Assembly: GCA_034509925.1 (NCBI GenBank)
Contig: JAVTLF010000016.1
Coordinates: forward strand, 1-64,000
Length of the DNA stretch: 64,000 nucleotides
Origin: Hirudinaria manillensis
Lineage: Eukaryota; Annelida; Clitellata; Hirudinida; Hirudinidae
Direction of reading: 5' to 3'
Shown: positions 36,731 to 49,775 of the stretch, one piece after another
How the letters are laid out: each line of letters begins with the position of its first letter
Numbering within the stretch: the stretch's first letter is position 1
Translations under genes and position numbers: made by a program
Notes under the pieces: generated by a model
The model's input: only the letters and a program-made list of their open reading frames with translations
What the model was told of the DNA's origin: nothing
Database searches by the model: none

Positions 36731-37414
36731 CATGAACTCGCGCTTTGACACCGTGACTCACAAACGTTGCCTCCAGAAACATCCAAGATCCGGGTCCAAA
36801 CCCGTTATGGAAGTTGGAGCCACGGAATGCATGATGGATGGATGGGTGGATGGATGAATCATAAGGATAGAGAGAAGAAATAGGAATGTGTTATTTCATT
36901 TATGACTTATGAATTGGTGGTCATTGGATCCATCAAAGAAAATATCTGGAATAACGATTTAAAGATTATTAAACAACTTATGTGGAAAGTTATTAGTCAT
37001 AAAGTCGGCCTGAATTTGACACTAGTTCCACTCTGATTCGGTGAATTTGATTTCTGTGAATTATTTCTTTAATAGAATTAATACAAGTTTTGTTACAGAA
37101 ATTACGAATTTAAAATTAAATTCCTATTTAAACTCTTTTTATTTTCAAACAATTCCTCAGTAAACTGAACCGAAGAAGACATTGATAAAAGATCTATAAT
37201 TGTTTCATTCGATAACAGATTGAAAAATAAAGGAAACGTTTTTAAAGTCGCAGAATTTTAAATATTTTTTATTAAATAAAATAAAATTAAATTATTTCAC
37301 AGTTTATACCTTTTTTACCAGAGTAAAGAAGAAACTTTGATTGAAAGCAATTACATTGCGATGGATGGAAAATATGGGAAAGAATTAACTGGAATTTGAT
37401 AACCGATCCGTAAG

Positions 37415-37510
37415 CGGCCATCATAGTTCATCTGGTGGCCTGGAGCCATTGAAATCGTGGCAAGTATCGGAACGTGCCGATCCGAAGGTCTAGAGTTCAA
37501 GACCTGGCTT
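37415..37510 (+). mobile_element. Possible tRNA-derived SINE head
   Basis: An A-box-like TAGTTCATCTGGTGGCCTGG is followed about 45 bases later by a B-box-like GGTCTAGAGTTCAAGACC (37487-37504) whose ends pair (GGTCT/AGACC). No intact tRNA cloverleaf, no clear tail and no second copy in the window. Confidence 0.2.
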
Positions 37511-37971
37511 GGTCCTGCAGGGTCAGCTTGAATTAGCTGCGGGAGGGTCTCGCTTTTGAGAGTTCAGAGCGACAATTGATGCCTTTCAAGCTCACTTCCA
37601 CGTCTGGAATGAAACAAATTTTATCGAAACTTTTAATTAACGCTCATCTTAACAATTTGCAGATGCGAAAACCTAACCGGCGGTTTCTATCCGGGTCGGG
37701 TCAAAGGTCGTCAGTCTCCACGGAGAGCATCACATGTTGACTGGAGCTTTAAAGCGGATTCTCGTAAGCGTTTAATGGTCTCGACATTCTTCAGAGGACC
37801 AGCGGAATGTTTCCCATTGTATCTTTTAAGGTCTGCTTCTCGATTGAAAGGCTCTGAGACCCAAACATGTCACACATCACGTGAGGTCACTGACCTCTGT
37901 AACAATACCCTGCTCTTTGACGAAGGGAGAAGCCATCATCGAGTAGTCCGTAGACGATTAAAGATTTTTTT

Positions 37972-38053
37972 CTTCATTCATTCATTCATTCATTCGTCCA
38001 TCCTTTTATTTGTTTATTTTGTTCATTCATTCGCTCTTTCATTCTTTCATTCC
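37972..38053. repeat. ATTC tetranucleotide tract
   Basis: Two runs of ATTC units separated by a Pro/Tyr-coding-like gap. Confidence 0.85.
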
Positions 38054-39639
38054 TCAGTCGGTAGATCATTCCCGCATTTGACAGGTTCCATTCACCTGTT
38101 GTCGAAGACAATTCAAAACTAATTGCTTCAGTGTTCAGGTGTGTTGATCGATTCCATAGGGCGATGGTTGACTGGTTGATTAATCGTTTGATTGAACTTC
38201 CCCGTGTGATTGAACTAGGATGTCGTTAAGGATACAAACTTGCTTGACAACGGCCCGTTCGTGCCACGTGATGGAAGAGGGCGTGAACTCACGAGTGGGG
38301 GCAAAATAAAGACTCCCCATTTTGATAATGATAAATCTGGATGACCCCGCATCGAGGGCAGTTCTAGAGGAATGCTTGAAGAGAATTTAGGTTAAGGGCG
38401 GCTAAGAAAATGAATAAATAAATAAAGTAATTAATTAAGAAGTGATTGAGTTAATGAATTATTTAAGAAGTTAGTGGATTGATGAATGAGTGAGCGAAGG
38501 CATGAGCGGATGAGAAGCCGAGGCATTCCAATAGTTGAGTTTCATTCCATGACGTGAAACTTTCGAATCGAAGAGTGACTTGAAATCATCGCTTCCTCAA
38601 GTTCAGTGCAAAACATCTCGTGAATGTGGCTCCACTCAAACGCATTAAACTTCGACGGAAATGAATCCTCTGCTGATTGATTTCAACCACGACCTCCTGA
38701 AAAGTTCAATCATCCAAAACTTCAACCGACCGATGATCGAACGATGACAAATCTTTTCCTAAAGTAATTGCCATATTAATTGCAGCCCTAACAACAACAA
38801 CAACACCAGCACCATTAGCAACAACATAGAAATGAAACAAAGGTGTCGTGTCTTATCTCTCTCGTTGAGGACTTCAAAGCGTCCGATTTAATCTCCGCGG
38901 TCAGTCGATCTCTCCACTCGCAAACTTTTAGAAACTTTGATTCTCTCACACCCCGAGTCTCGACTGATCGAGACTGATTGTCTTAGCGAAGTGGTGGACC
39001 TTACCTGGTCACAGCAGTGGATCTGGGAGGGGTCTTTTATTTTTTGATTCAAAAATAATTAAATTTTGTTTTAAACCTGGCAAGATTCATCGTTCAAAAT
39101 GAATATTTTTCATACGTTTTGCTCGGTCTTGGCCCATCCGGTTAATTTGTATTTTTGCTAAATTGTTTGGATTTTTAAAATTTTTGTTTAATTTTTCATC
39201 ATCTTCAAATCATTTTCCCTCCATTCCAAAGTCAAAGTGTATTCTAGATTCGTCACTTTGCTTGGTCGAGTGATCGCTCGTGTGAGAAACAATTATTTTT
39301 GCAACAACTTGAATAAATTATTTTTTCTTTTCGAAATTTTTTATAAACTGAATTGAGCTGTTCGAACTTTCGTATTTAAAAACCCCTTGCAACGAGAACG
39401 ACGAATAATATGCCTTAAACCGATCATGCGCAAAGTAACAACAGTCCGGTTCCGGTTGGCAATACCGAAGATTAGGCACGAGTCCATTGCCACGCCCTTT
39501 TCCAATCTCTTCCACGCCACGCCCACTGATTCGTTAATCATTCAATCTCCCGTCCTTTCATCTTCAACCTTTGTGGAAACCTGTACCTGATTGCTCCAGC
39601 AACACCTTTCAGTCGGGCCGCTAATTTGTAATTCTCCTC

Positions 39640-39705
39640 CTCATCATAATCGTCATCATCATCGTCATTATCGTCGTCGTCGTCGTCTCCATCATCATCA
39701 TCGTA
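39640..39705. repeat. TCA/TCG trinucleotide tract
   Basis: Interrupted run of CAT, CGT and CATC units. Confidence 0.8.
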
Positions 39706-41083
39706 GTCGAAGCTCGTAATTGGTTACCATGACGACACGGCGTTGCGTAACTTAATTAAATGTAATAATATCGCAGCGAGCGCTGGCGCGATAATGTCAG
39801 ACGGTTTAAGCGCCTGATTGTCTTAATTGGTTTCGGTTAATTACTGTCAAATTACAAGAAAAGGTCATTTATGGAAACTATTTTCTGACAGACACCCACG
39901 TTGACTTTTGGAGAAAAATATTTCGATTAATGCAATTAGTTCATTATTGTAAATTAATTACAAAAAAAAGCATTTAATATAAAAAATTAATTCAGAGATT
40001 TAATTGCACCGCGTCTGAATAAAAGTGGAAATCATTGCGCTACATAATTGCATCGTACGCTAAAAAAGAGCTAAAAAAAAAACCAACATATCAATTTAAA
40101 GAGAAGTTGCAAGTCGTTCATTGTTGTTTTGAAGTAACGGTGTACATTAAACTTTGTTCAAACGAAGAAATCATTGAGAGCTGCAAGACTTTTTTCTTTT
40201 CGCCATTTTTTATTATTTTAATGCGACTTTTTAGAAATTTTTCTTTAAAACATTCTTCTTTGAAGATGCCTGACGGCCTAGAGGCAACTTCTCCTTGCTT
40301 GGACTTTGCATTCAGAATTTCAAAGCAGCCGTCAACACGGGAATGACGACTGAAAACGTTGAGGAACTAAGCGTCTGTCATCATCTGGTTTTCATATCTA
40401 GGACTCGCTTCGTCTTTAATCGTTTGAATGTTGGGAAATTATGCTGGAGATGTCACCAGAAGACAGAGCAATAATAATAATAGTAATAATAATTATAATA
40501 ATAATAATAACTAACAAACCCTTTTCATGTTTATTTAATTTGTGATAAGTTACTTGTAAGAATTCGATATTTCTCGACCGTGTTTGCACATCTCTCGTAC
40601 GTTTTCAGTTCGATGGCCCTCGAGAATTTCCCTGAAATGTCCACAACTTTCGCTCGCACTTCGTCGCAGTGAAGAGACAAAAAACACGTGAATTGACTTT
40701 CGTTTCACCTCTCCGAACTCTGCAAAAAGGAATGAATGAACGAACGAAGGCTCCACACTTGAAATGGATTCTCACATCTTTTCTGGGTCTGCGTTTAATT
40801 AAGGAGGACTGTCTCACCATTATCTGACGAACTCCTCTTCTTCTTCTGCTGCTGCTTCTCTAGGAGACATTTTAGAGAGCTGCGGCCTGAGAGCCGCTTT
40901 GAAATTCCTTACTTTGAACGATTTCATAAATTATATTTCCTTCATCTCCCATATTTCCATCCGTCGCTCAGAGAAAGTGAATTTAGAGGAACGTCTCTGT
41001 GAAAACATTTTTCTTTTTCAAGATACAGAAAGTCGTTTTTTCGACTGAACATGCAAACAATAGTTTACAAATTGGAAATGAAA

Positions 41084-41114
<31 letters not shown>

Positions 41115-41577
41115 TATCATTATAAAGCAGACGATTACGAAAAACTCGCGATAATCTCGCACTTCCTGGCAAAATAGAACAACAACAACAACAAAAAATG
41201 GATCGCTCGGATAAGATGCGGGCAAAGTTTGAGGCGACACTTCTAACACACGCGCAATGTCAAGCAAACAAACAGAGCGAAACGTTGAACATACACTGTA
41301 ACTGTCTGTACAAATAAAAAAAAACACATACACACAATACACTGCAAGTTAGAGAAATTTTCTAGAGAAAACGAGGGGTAAAGCCAGCTGTTTGCATCAA
41401 CAATTGAAGGCTTTGCATAAGGCCTGAGTAATAATTTCCAAACAACAACAACAACAACAAGAACAGTTTTTGTATAGAAATCAGAAACAAATACAAAGAG
41501 GTACTGCTGAAATAAAGGCACGTCAGAACATTGAACGACTTCAGTCCAAGGAAATTATGTCCAAATCTATTCTGAAT

Positions 41578-41623
41578 TAATATTATTATTATTATCATCA
41601 TCATCATCATCATTATTATTGTG

Positions 41624-41656
<33 letters not shown>
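41578..41656. repeat. ATT/ATC microsatellite
   Basis: ATT units with an internal CAT block, about 100 bases 3' of the zinc-finger stop codon and probably within its 3' UTR. Confidence 0.9.
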
Positions 41657-41658
<2 letters not shown>

Positions 41659-41758
41659 AAATTCTGGCAAATCATTTCGCTAGCAAACGAGACGTTAATA
41701 GTATATTATTATTATTGTAACGTTATTCTAAAAGACGGAAGATGTGCCAGTGAAACTA

Positions 41759-43237
41759 TTATGCGCTGGGCAAAGCCATGAGTAAGGATTGGGCGCACTG
41801 TTCGTCGCTGATTCTTTGCTGTTCGTTGTGCTCGTCTCTGATGTGCTGCCTCAGTTGCTTGTTAGTGCTGAACTTGTTCGAGCAGAACGGACAGATAGTC
41901 GACTTGGTCGGTATTCCCAGGTGGGTCCTTAGGTGTACCCTCAGGTCGTACTTGTACTTGTACGTCCTCGAACAGAGGTGGCACTGGAAAGGCCTGGCAC
42001 TGGTGTGGACCGGCAGATGCTCGTGGTATTTTGACTTGAAGAGGAAGGTCTTATGGCAGAAAAGGCACTTGTAGATCTTCTGCTCGTTATTCGAGGCTCC
42101 CACCGGAGCGCTCGACGAGTCCCCGCGATTTTGAGCGGCCGTGGTCGGCAGGTTGCGACCGACCAGGTCAAAAGGTTTCTCGTCCGTGGGCGGAAATACG
42201 GGCACTGAGAAGCTGCGATTTGTGAGCTCTTTGACTGTGGACGGCATCATCGGGTGGCTGTGCAGCCTCAAGTAGCTGTTGAGGTTGGACGTATGGGCGG
42301 CCGGTATGTAACCCGTTAAGAGGGAGTTGGCCATTAGGTGCATGTCGCCCATTGGCGAGACGTGCTTGAGTGAAGACTCGAAAATCTTGTCGTGAAACTC
42401 TTTTTTAATCGGCCACATAGGGGAGATTGGGAATTTTACCCTGTTGTTGTTGAAGTGTTGTTCCATGTGGCTCAGGTCGTGGGGATGAGTAGGAGAGTTG
42501 GATGGTTCGCTCTCGGGTGACAACGGATTCGAGTCAGTGAGTTGATGTTGGTGATTGGCCTTCTTCCCCAGGAGATGATTCTTCAGAACACTCTCTGCTC
42601 CGATGGCGTTGTGAACCTGGGCAGTGTACATGAGAGGCGACGATATGAGTAGGTCGGAATTGTGACCTGACAGTGGCTTCTTGTCTTCTACGGATTCGGC
42701 TCTGTCGTCGGAGAGGTCGTGGATGGCGCTGTCGCTGCCAGAGTGCTCGCAACTGTCAGCCTTCTCCTCGTTCATCTTTTCGTCCTCGCTTTCTTCTCGT
42801 TCCTCTTCGCCGGACTCGCTTCCACGCTTGACCGGAGTGTTGCACGGTTCGTCGACCACGTCCAGCATTTCCTCCTCTTCCATGAAGTCGCTCGTGTCGT
42901 TGTTGTTGTCGTCCTTCTTGACGATTCTCTTCAGTTGTTTGTTCTCGGCGTTTATCAATAAGCCTTCGTCGTCGTGTGAAGTCGAACGCCTCGAGAATCG
43001 AATTTGATCGAAGATCTTCGAGGAAAGATTCGCTTCACTCGGACTCATGAGGTCCTGATCAACGAAACCTGGGAACTGGTTTGAAATCTGGATGACCGTG
43101 ACTTTACCGTGGCACGACGTGATGCATATGGTGCCCTCTATCAGCACGGAAAGACTGCTTCCGGTTTCCTTCTTCCACATCTCGAGAATGGAGTTTGCCA
43201 GCAGATGCTGGAGTCTTTCTTTCTGCACTTCAGACAT
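41759..43237 (-). CDS. Three-C2H2 zinc-finger protein, single coding exon
   Basis: An uninterrupted 492-codon frame. Near the C-terminus are three fingers with correct spacing: Cys391/Cys394-His407/His411, Cys419/Cys422-His435/His439 and Cys449/Cys452-His465/His470, the last with a four-residue His spacing. The first linker (HTSARPF) resembles the classical TGEKP linker. The N-terminus (first 55 residues, MSEVQKERLQHLLANSILEM) looks folded and may be a separate domain I do not recognise. The middle is acidic, Ser-rich and low-complexity. A nuclear DNA-binding role follows from the finger type. An acceptor (gatttcag) just upstream, ending the intron at 43257, suggests at least one 5' UTR exon further right. 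Confidence 0.85.
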   Translation of the reverse strand: MSEVQKERLQHLLANSILEMWKKETGSSLSVLIEGTICITSCHGKVTVIQISNQFPGFVDQDLMSPSEANLSSKIFDQIRFSRRSTSHDDEGLLINAENKQLKRIVKKDDNNNDTSDFMEEEEMLDVVDEPCNTPVKRGSESGEEEREESEDEKMNEEKADSCEHSGSDSAIHDLSDDRAESVEDKKPLSGHNSDLLISSPLMYTAQVHNAIGAESVLKNHLLGKKANHQHQLTDSNPLSPESEPSNSPTHPHDLSHMEQHFNNNRVKFPISPMWPIKKEFHDKIFESSLKHVSPMGDMHLMANSLLTGYIPAAHTSNLNSYLRLHSHPMMPSTVKELTNRSFSVPVFPPTDEKPFDLVGRNLPTTAAQNRGDSSSAPVGASNNEQKIYKCLFCHKTFLFKSKYHEHLPVHTSARPFQCHLCSRTYKYKYDLRVHLRTHLGIPTKSTICPFCSNKFSTNKQLRQHIRDEHNEQQRISDEQCAQSLLMALPSA

Positions 43238-46200
43238 TACGGTTTCTCAAATCTTTCTGAAATCACGAAAGTAGCACAATATCAGTGAAGTGCAAACAAA
43301 ATCTAATGATTCGATAAATATTAAAGGATTATTATTCAAACATCTCCGAATCAATATCATCTCCCGATGAACGAATGCAACATTCAAGTCAATAGTAGGT
43401 GTTTCTAAATTTTTTTACTCGAATTTGAAGCAGATCCACCACCCCCTATTCACCAAATGGGTCATTTTGAAGCGACCGATATCCAATAAAGCACTCGAAA
43501 AGTCTAATTTCGACATTACTGGCTCCACTCCCCGACATCAGAGAATCCTGTGAGGAAGGCCGGATAATTGATAGCAGTCTAATGGCAAAATGACCTCTTC
43601 ATTCAGATCGAAATTGGTACAATTTCAGGCGACGCGACCCCAATTCTCCGCTCCGAGAGACGAAGAGAGACTCATCCTCTCAGAAATTGCCTCCGCTCCT
43701 CTCCATGTAATTGGCAGGCAATTACTGTCATCACACGACTGATTCTACCAGGATTTTCTGCCTGCATGCTTGCTATTGTTGTTGCGAATGTTGTTGTTGT
43801 TGTCGTCGTCGTCTGTAATAATGTTCAGTAATTTTTTTTTTCTCTCACGTGCCTGTAGAATTTCGGGGCAGCAATCGCTCTCAATAGACCAGCGACAGCT
43901 CAAAACAGGGACATTTCTTAGAAAAGGCGATTCTCAGAAACTGTAAGTATTTATGACAACAACTATAGGTCTATGTAATCGGCATGGCATGAGTCATGTG
44001 ATGGAATTTATCAACCTGCTCGTTCAAAACGAAAATGAAACTCAACGAGTTTTAAAAAGATGGAATCATGCTCCGTAAAAGACAGGCATGGATGATGGCA
44101 TGCTCTGAAATTGTAAGATTGCATGAGAAGGGAACGATCCTTCAAGAACATCATCGTGGAGCAGTTGAACGGTTAAACCTCACAAAAATCCATCGTCGTC
44201 CAAAAAAGCAACCGCCAAAGCTTCTATGAAAGGAACATTTCACGCTTCGTCGAGCACCGAACACAGGTGAATGTAAGGATTGGCTCAGGTGGGCCTAGTA
44301 ACGGCGTTTAAAAACTAAAGAATCGCTTATTTCTTTAGGGAATATGAATAGCGTGAAAGAACAGCTACCGCATTCGAAACCATTGTCAGCGAAATTCCTG
44401 ACATTAAGTGCTGCTTTTATCTATTTATTTATTTATATTTTTAAGCTCCAAAGCATTGATAGCCGTGCATCCCTGAAACTATACTTGCAAGGCAACCGAT
44501 GACGCACCATCATCATCTCGGCTTCGAGCGAGAATCGAGACAAAAACGATGATGTATCCCAGAGATGAAACTGAGCGGCAAAGGCCTCTCTAGACAGCTG
44601 GGGCAATTCGGTATTTCTAGAAAAACGACAAGCCTTAATCATTCGGGACCGAACCTAGTCGTCGAGGTAATTATCGACTTTACTCTGCTTGCGAGTTGTC
44701 ACAACAACCACTCAATAGAAACAGAAATAAGGACGAAAATAGAGACGCGAGAGAGTGAGGCCGGAGAGTGAGGGGAGACCTTTTTTTTTCGTGTTGAGGA
44801 GACAAAGCGAGAAATTAATCAAAGCGGTGAGCATCACATGATTGAGATGCAAAAGTCCTCAAGAAATCACGGATCACGTGTTGATGACGGCAATTATGCT
44901 CGGAAATTTTTTTAATTACAAAATCGTTATTATTGCTACTATTATAATTATAATTGTTACTGTTATTATTGATATTGTTATTTACGTAACTGTTTCTAAT
45001 GTGGTTATTATTGTTGCTATTAACAGAAGTAGAGGTTGAAGACATAATAATTGTTGTACAGGAATCCTCGCACATAATTTTTAATCTTTGGTTTGTTGAT
45101 GCGATATTTTTTAAAACAAACAACAAGCAAACAATCGATGAATGTCTCCCGATAAGTGCATGTTTTTGTGACTTAAAGTGGAACAAAATTCTTAACGAAC
45201 ATTGAAATCGACTGAATTTAAGAATAAACTAAGTAGATGAACCGATAATATAGTATTTATAACCAATTAGAAGTAATATATATATATTGAATAAATTAAA
45301 GGAGTGACCGAATAGATTCAAATAGAGTTCGTTGAACAGGAGATGGAAATGACAACAGCCATTGTTGCAGAAACTACACAGGTTCAGTTGAATAATTTTA
45401 GTTACAATTTATAGAACATTTCTAGAAATTATTAAGTCATAAATAAATACACGTACAAACGTTGTATAAATTTAGCATCGGTTTAATCCTATAAAAATGA
45501 TGCTATTCCAATAACGCTCGACACAACAAATAGAAACAATTATCAACAAACGATTTTAGATGGCAAATCAATGAATCTTGAATAATTTAATGACTTCGGT
45601 CAATGAACGAGCGAATGAGTTAATTATCAATTATTAAATATTAATAACAATTTAACGTTATTAACGAATTAATGTATTTATAACGTTCTGCACGAAAGCA
45701 AACCTAAGTCTTCTGGCAGACTTGAAAAAGCATCAACAGCTTCCCCTTTTCCAATTCCGCGAAAAAAGTTCAAGATGAGAACCTGGATGATTCGTCAATG
45801 TTGCCGCCTTTTATATGGCGGTCGGAGTTGGGCAGACGCTTTGACTCTTCTTATTGGACGGCATTTCGTGGTTGCCACGAACGTGTGCTGTGCGTGATCT
45901 CAAGACGTCACACGTGCACTGCTTGTCTGTGTCCATTTATCTCTCTTTCTTTTCGGGCACTGTTTATAAATAAATGCACAGTTTGTCGACTTCAGTTGGC
46001 AAAATGAAACTTTGTTTTTCCTCGTCGAAATTGCAACACGATCGGACATTTTCCAACGTTTCCACTGCAGCCGTCTTCTCCTTTTAGATCCGTCAATATC
46101 TCTCCACGTCTCATTGGCTGACCCTCTCCTCTTTGTGCGTCTATCTCTCCAGTAACTTTTCCATGAATATTAATCGTCCCTGAAGCATCTTGAAAAATTT

Positions 46201-46738
46201 TCAATGGTTTTTTTTTCTGGCTGAGTTGGTGATGAAGAGAAATTTTCGGAAATCTTTTCTTAGCTTCGAATCTGGTCAGACGAGCGTAGTTGGTCTTGTT
46301 GCGAGACGACTCGACAATGAATTGAATGTTCGGGATAAGATGACAACCTGCCTGTTATTGTTATTGTTGTCATCGCTATTGTTGCAAAACTATTTTTAAG
46401 ACTCATTGTGTACTTCCAAAATCGACCCGTCAACTTGTAGCTACAACTTGGCCCCGAAATGCAACGAAATTTTGGAAATAATTCGTCAGGAATGAAGCTA
46501 GAGTCGCCTGCTTCAGCTGTCACCGGGAGCTATTCCGTTTTCACTGGATCTCGGAGAAACTGCTTACTGAAACTCGCTTGCTGTGCGCGTGTGAGCTCGT
46601 GTGTGCGTTCGTCTAAACGCATGTGTATGTGTCTGTGTATAAGTGTATGTACGTGATATCAAGTTGCTACTAGTCGAAAGTGGCTTGAATTTCTTGAATT
46701 GAACTTCCTTGAGTGAGCACCATCTTTATGGATGAAGG

Positions 46739-46800
46739 CGATGACGACGACGAAGATGATGACGATGGTGATGAGGAGGAGGAGGAGGAGGAGGAGGAAA
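46739..46800. repeat. GAT/GAC to GAG trinucleotide tract
   Basis: GAC and GAT units grade into eight or more GAG units. Confidence 0.85.
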
Positions 46801-47450
46801 AAGAGGATGTAAAAATGACAATGCTGATGATAGTACTGGTAGTGGTAGTGAATTCGTTTTCATCGAATTGCTTTGCAAGCAAACAAATCCATAAATTCTG
46901 TTATTTAGTCTTAATTCAATAATTTATTTCAAGGTAATTTTTCGTGTCTCGCGACGAAAAACCCCTTGTGAAATGAATACTACGTTTGTTGTGATCAATC
47001 ATTGTCACATCATTTGATTTCAAACCCTGAAAATCCAGCTTCTATATTTTTAGAGTCTTTTGACCGGGGAGGTTATTTGCGTATTGTCAAAAAACGTTTC
47101 TGTCATTATTCGGCTGCTAAATTTACGTTTTAGAGCCCAGCAAAATTGAATGCAACGCAATGCATTGGATATTTGCAGCATGAATTCAGTTCCTTAAATC
47201 TCTCTCACACATTTTCTAACAGGTTCTCGACCCGGTGCTTTCTCAGAGGGGGTGATGGTCCACTCATGGTTCTAGAGGAACATTTGTTTGTCGAGCCATG
47301 CTCTTTCTTTTCCCCATCCATTTTTCTTTCATCCACCCGAGTGTCTTTCTGGTTTTGGAGAGCTCTTCGGTGAGAGATGAAAGAAGCGGTTGATTGTCAT
47401 CCAACCTCGCGGAATGCTGCACCTAATTAGACAAGTTTATGTTATCAGCC

Positions 47451-47688
47451 AAAGTCCACGCAGTGCCGTCGTACCTCCGAGTTAAATGGAATGTCCCATA
47501 AAATCTGGAGTGACGAGCAGATCGGCCAAAGAACGTGTCAAACCACTCAGAGATGGGGGTTGCCGCCCCCTCGATTCGACAACAATCCGACGACCGAAGC
47601 TCTACCATCGTACCAAACGCTCTTAATTGGTGGCTTAATGCCATCGAAACATATTTCATTCCCATTGGACCCGCTACAGGTGACAGAA
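47451..47688 (+). CDS. Weak candidate exon, unassigned
   Basis: A GC-richer island in AT-rich DNA. An acceptor (tttatgttatcag) is followed by an open frame (motifs SHKIWSDEQIGQRTCQTTQ and PPPRFDNNPTTEALPSYQ) up to a strong donor (CACAGgtgagc). The minus strand is also open over much of it, which weakens the case. No partner exon was found nearby. Confidence 0.2.
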
Positions 47689-49749
47689 ACACAGGTGAGC
47701 GCTAAGTGGTTCACCCTGCAAAGAGCCAATCAGTCCCTCTTCAAATAGGCTCTAATTTCTATGAAGATATTCTAAAACCTGAGAGATCTTTATCATTCTC
47801 GGTCAGTAAATAGGAAATTGGAGCTTTTCAATCGTTAATGGTCAATGGAGGGTGCAATCCAATTAAGATACGTGCTTTTAACAGTCATTTGCTCCCGAAA
47901 TGACTTCAAAACTATCCAGACGAAGTGTTACAATCGATCTTTCAATCTTTAGACAGGTTTTAGGAATTGGTTTGCCATGTTCACTGAAGTATTGTGCTTG
48001 TATATGTTCGTTAAAGTATAAAATCGTGTTTGCCGTTTTGTATGTGTTTGTCTGATAATATTGCACTGGTTGTACATTGTATTGGTTGTCCTGCGTTTTG
48101 TATGTTGGCTTGTCAAGCAAAGATATTGTCACAAAGCATTTCTAGTTGTGAATGTTCGTCGTGTCGAGGAAGTGAAAAGACGATATTTGAATTCCCAGTT
48201 TATTCCTTGTTGTCCAAAATGAAGCAAACATTTACTTGAAGCGAAAGATGAGTGAAAAAAAAACTCGTTTTACTCTTGAAAGAAGTCGTTCGTTTGAAGA
48301 TAAAGGTTTTAATTTTTTCCACCTCCACAACTACCTTTCGGTTTGCTACGTTATTGAATATGAAAGTGTTTGCTAGTCAAGCAGTTATGTTACGATTCGT
48401 CAGTTAACGATTAACACTGATCAAAAGCCGTTTGCATGTGAATGGTTATTGTGTCCTTCATGAAATGTCTTTTTTCTTTTATCCGTTTAAGCCTCACCAA
48501 AATAGCAACCAGAAAAAACGTCTGAAATTGCTTAAATATTTTTATAATTTATAAATATGTAGTTTATCTATATTCTCTATTTTATATCTATTTTTATCGA
48601 TAATGTTTTTCTTTTTGAGAAACTCCACAACAAACAAGGATGATTAATTCTTCTGAACAACCCGTAACATTTCAGAGTCTACGAAACTGCCAAAGAAATA
48701 CCAAAAGAAGCCAAAGCGAGCCAATCAACAATATTGTTTCTGAATCGAAAGATCATTTATAATTTACTAAATGGCACAGGAAAAGCTAGAATTGATCGAG
48801 CAGTTAAGACATAAAGTTCTAACATCAACGACTCTGAACTATTAAATATGATTATTGTTGTTATTGTTGTTTAAATACAAATAAATGATGGCAGCGTCTT
48901 TTAATAGAAATTTCCAGACGGCCCTTTTGAGCTGTCACTTGTGATTAAATGTGACTAATAATTTGACGTAATTTCTAGCAAGCTGAAGTAACTAGTAACA
49001 TAAAGTATTCACTAACAACGGCAACGTAAAATCTTTATGACGTCTATTTATTTAAAAAAATAAATAAATATATTATTAAAATCATCTTAGACCATCCGCA
49101 TTTATAATACCACAAAAGAGTATCATTCGTTTCCATGTTAGGTAACTCTCAGGTAACTTCTGGAAGAAATTTCGCCAGAAAGTTTTTATTCTTTTTCTTT
49201 ACAAATTAAAAAAAAAATGTTTTCGAATAGTTCATATTAATTTCTTAATCGCACGAAGCCATTTCTTCACAGATTGTTCATGTTTTACATTCACTTTTAA
49301 TGGCCGAATAGATTAAATCATCGATACATTTTCAATCAGAAGAAGTGATGAGCTAATAGAATCAAACATCTCCGATAATAAATTGAAATGGATCAGCAAC
49401 AGAAACAACGCGACAACAACAACAACAACCGTGTTATTGTTGTCCGAACCGTGCGGTTTCGGCCCTTATCATCTTATCATCTGGATCCTGCCATTCCAAT
49501 CATTCGTTGAATGGCCCTCGTAGGTTCCGCTTGAGCGAAGTTCGATAATTGAAATCCTTTACGACCACGTAGTGGGAGGCACTGGCGCTTGTGCCATGTA
49601 ATTTCAGAGGGCGTGAAATAAATTTCATCATCTCCTAGATAAAGAAACATTGTCAGCTGGTGATGGTGATGATGATGACGGCGATGAGGATGCTACTGCT
49701 GATGATGCAACGCCAAGATTCCTTAGATCCATCGACCAGTCAGTCTATC

Positions 49750-49775
49750 ACCCATCCATCCATCCATCCATCATT
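49750..49775. repeat. CCAT tetranucleotide repeat
   Basis: Five to six CCAT units. Confidence 0.85.

Larger units (their letters stand above)
35515..41758. other. Intergenic region between bark-like and zinc-finger genes
   Basis: No supported exon. It holds the presumed bark promoter (first 200-300 bases), a 13-bp CAACTACCACCAT minisatellite at about 36676-36717, a possible tRNA-derived element at 37.4 kb, an ATTC tract (37972-38053) and trinucleotide tracts at 39640-39705. Next to the zinc-finger gene it holds what is probably that gene's 3' UTR with CAA and ATT runs (41.0-41.75 kb). TTTATT at 40530 would be a minus-strand AATAAA. Confidence 0.5.

Noticed and set aside
44815..45186. Asn-rich minus-strand frame
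   Set aside because: Product of interrupted ATT/GTT repeats on the plus strand; no domain or context.
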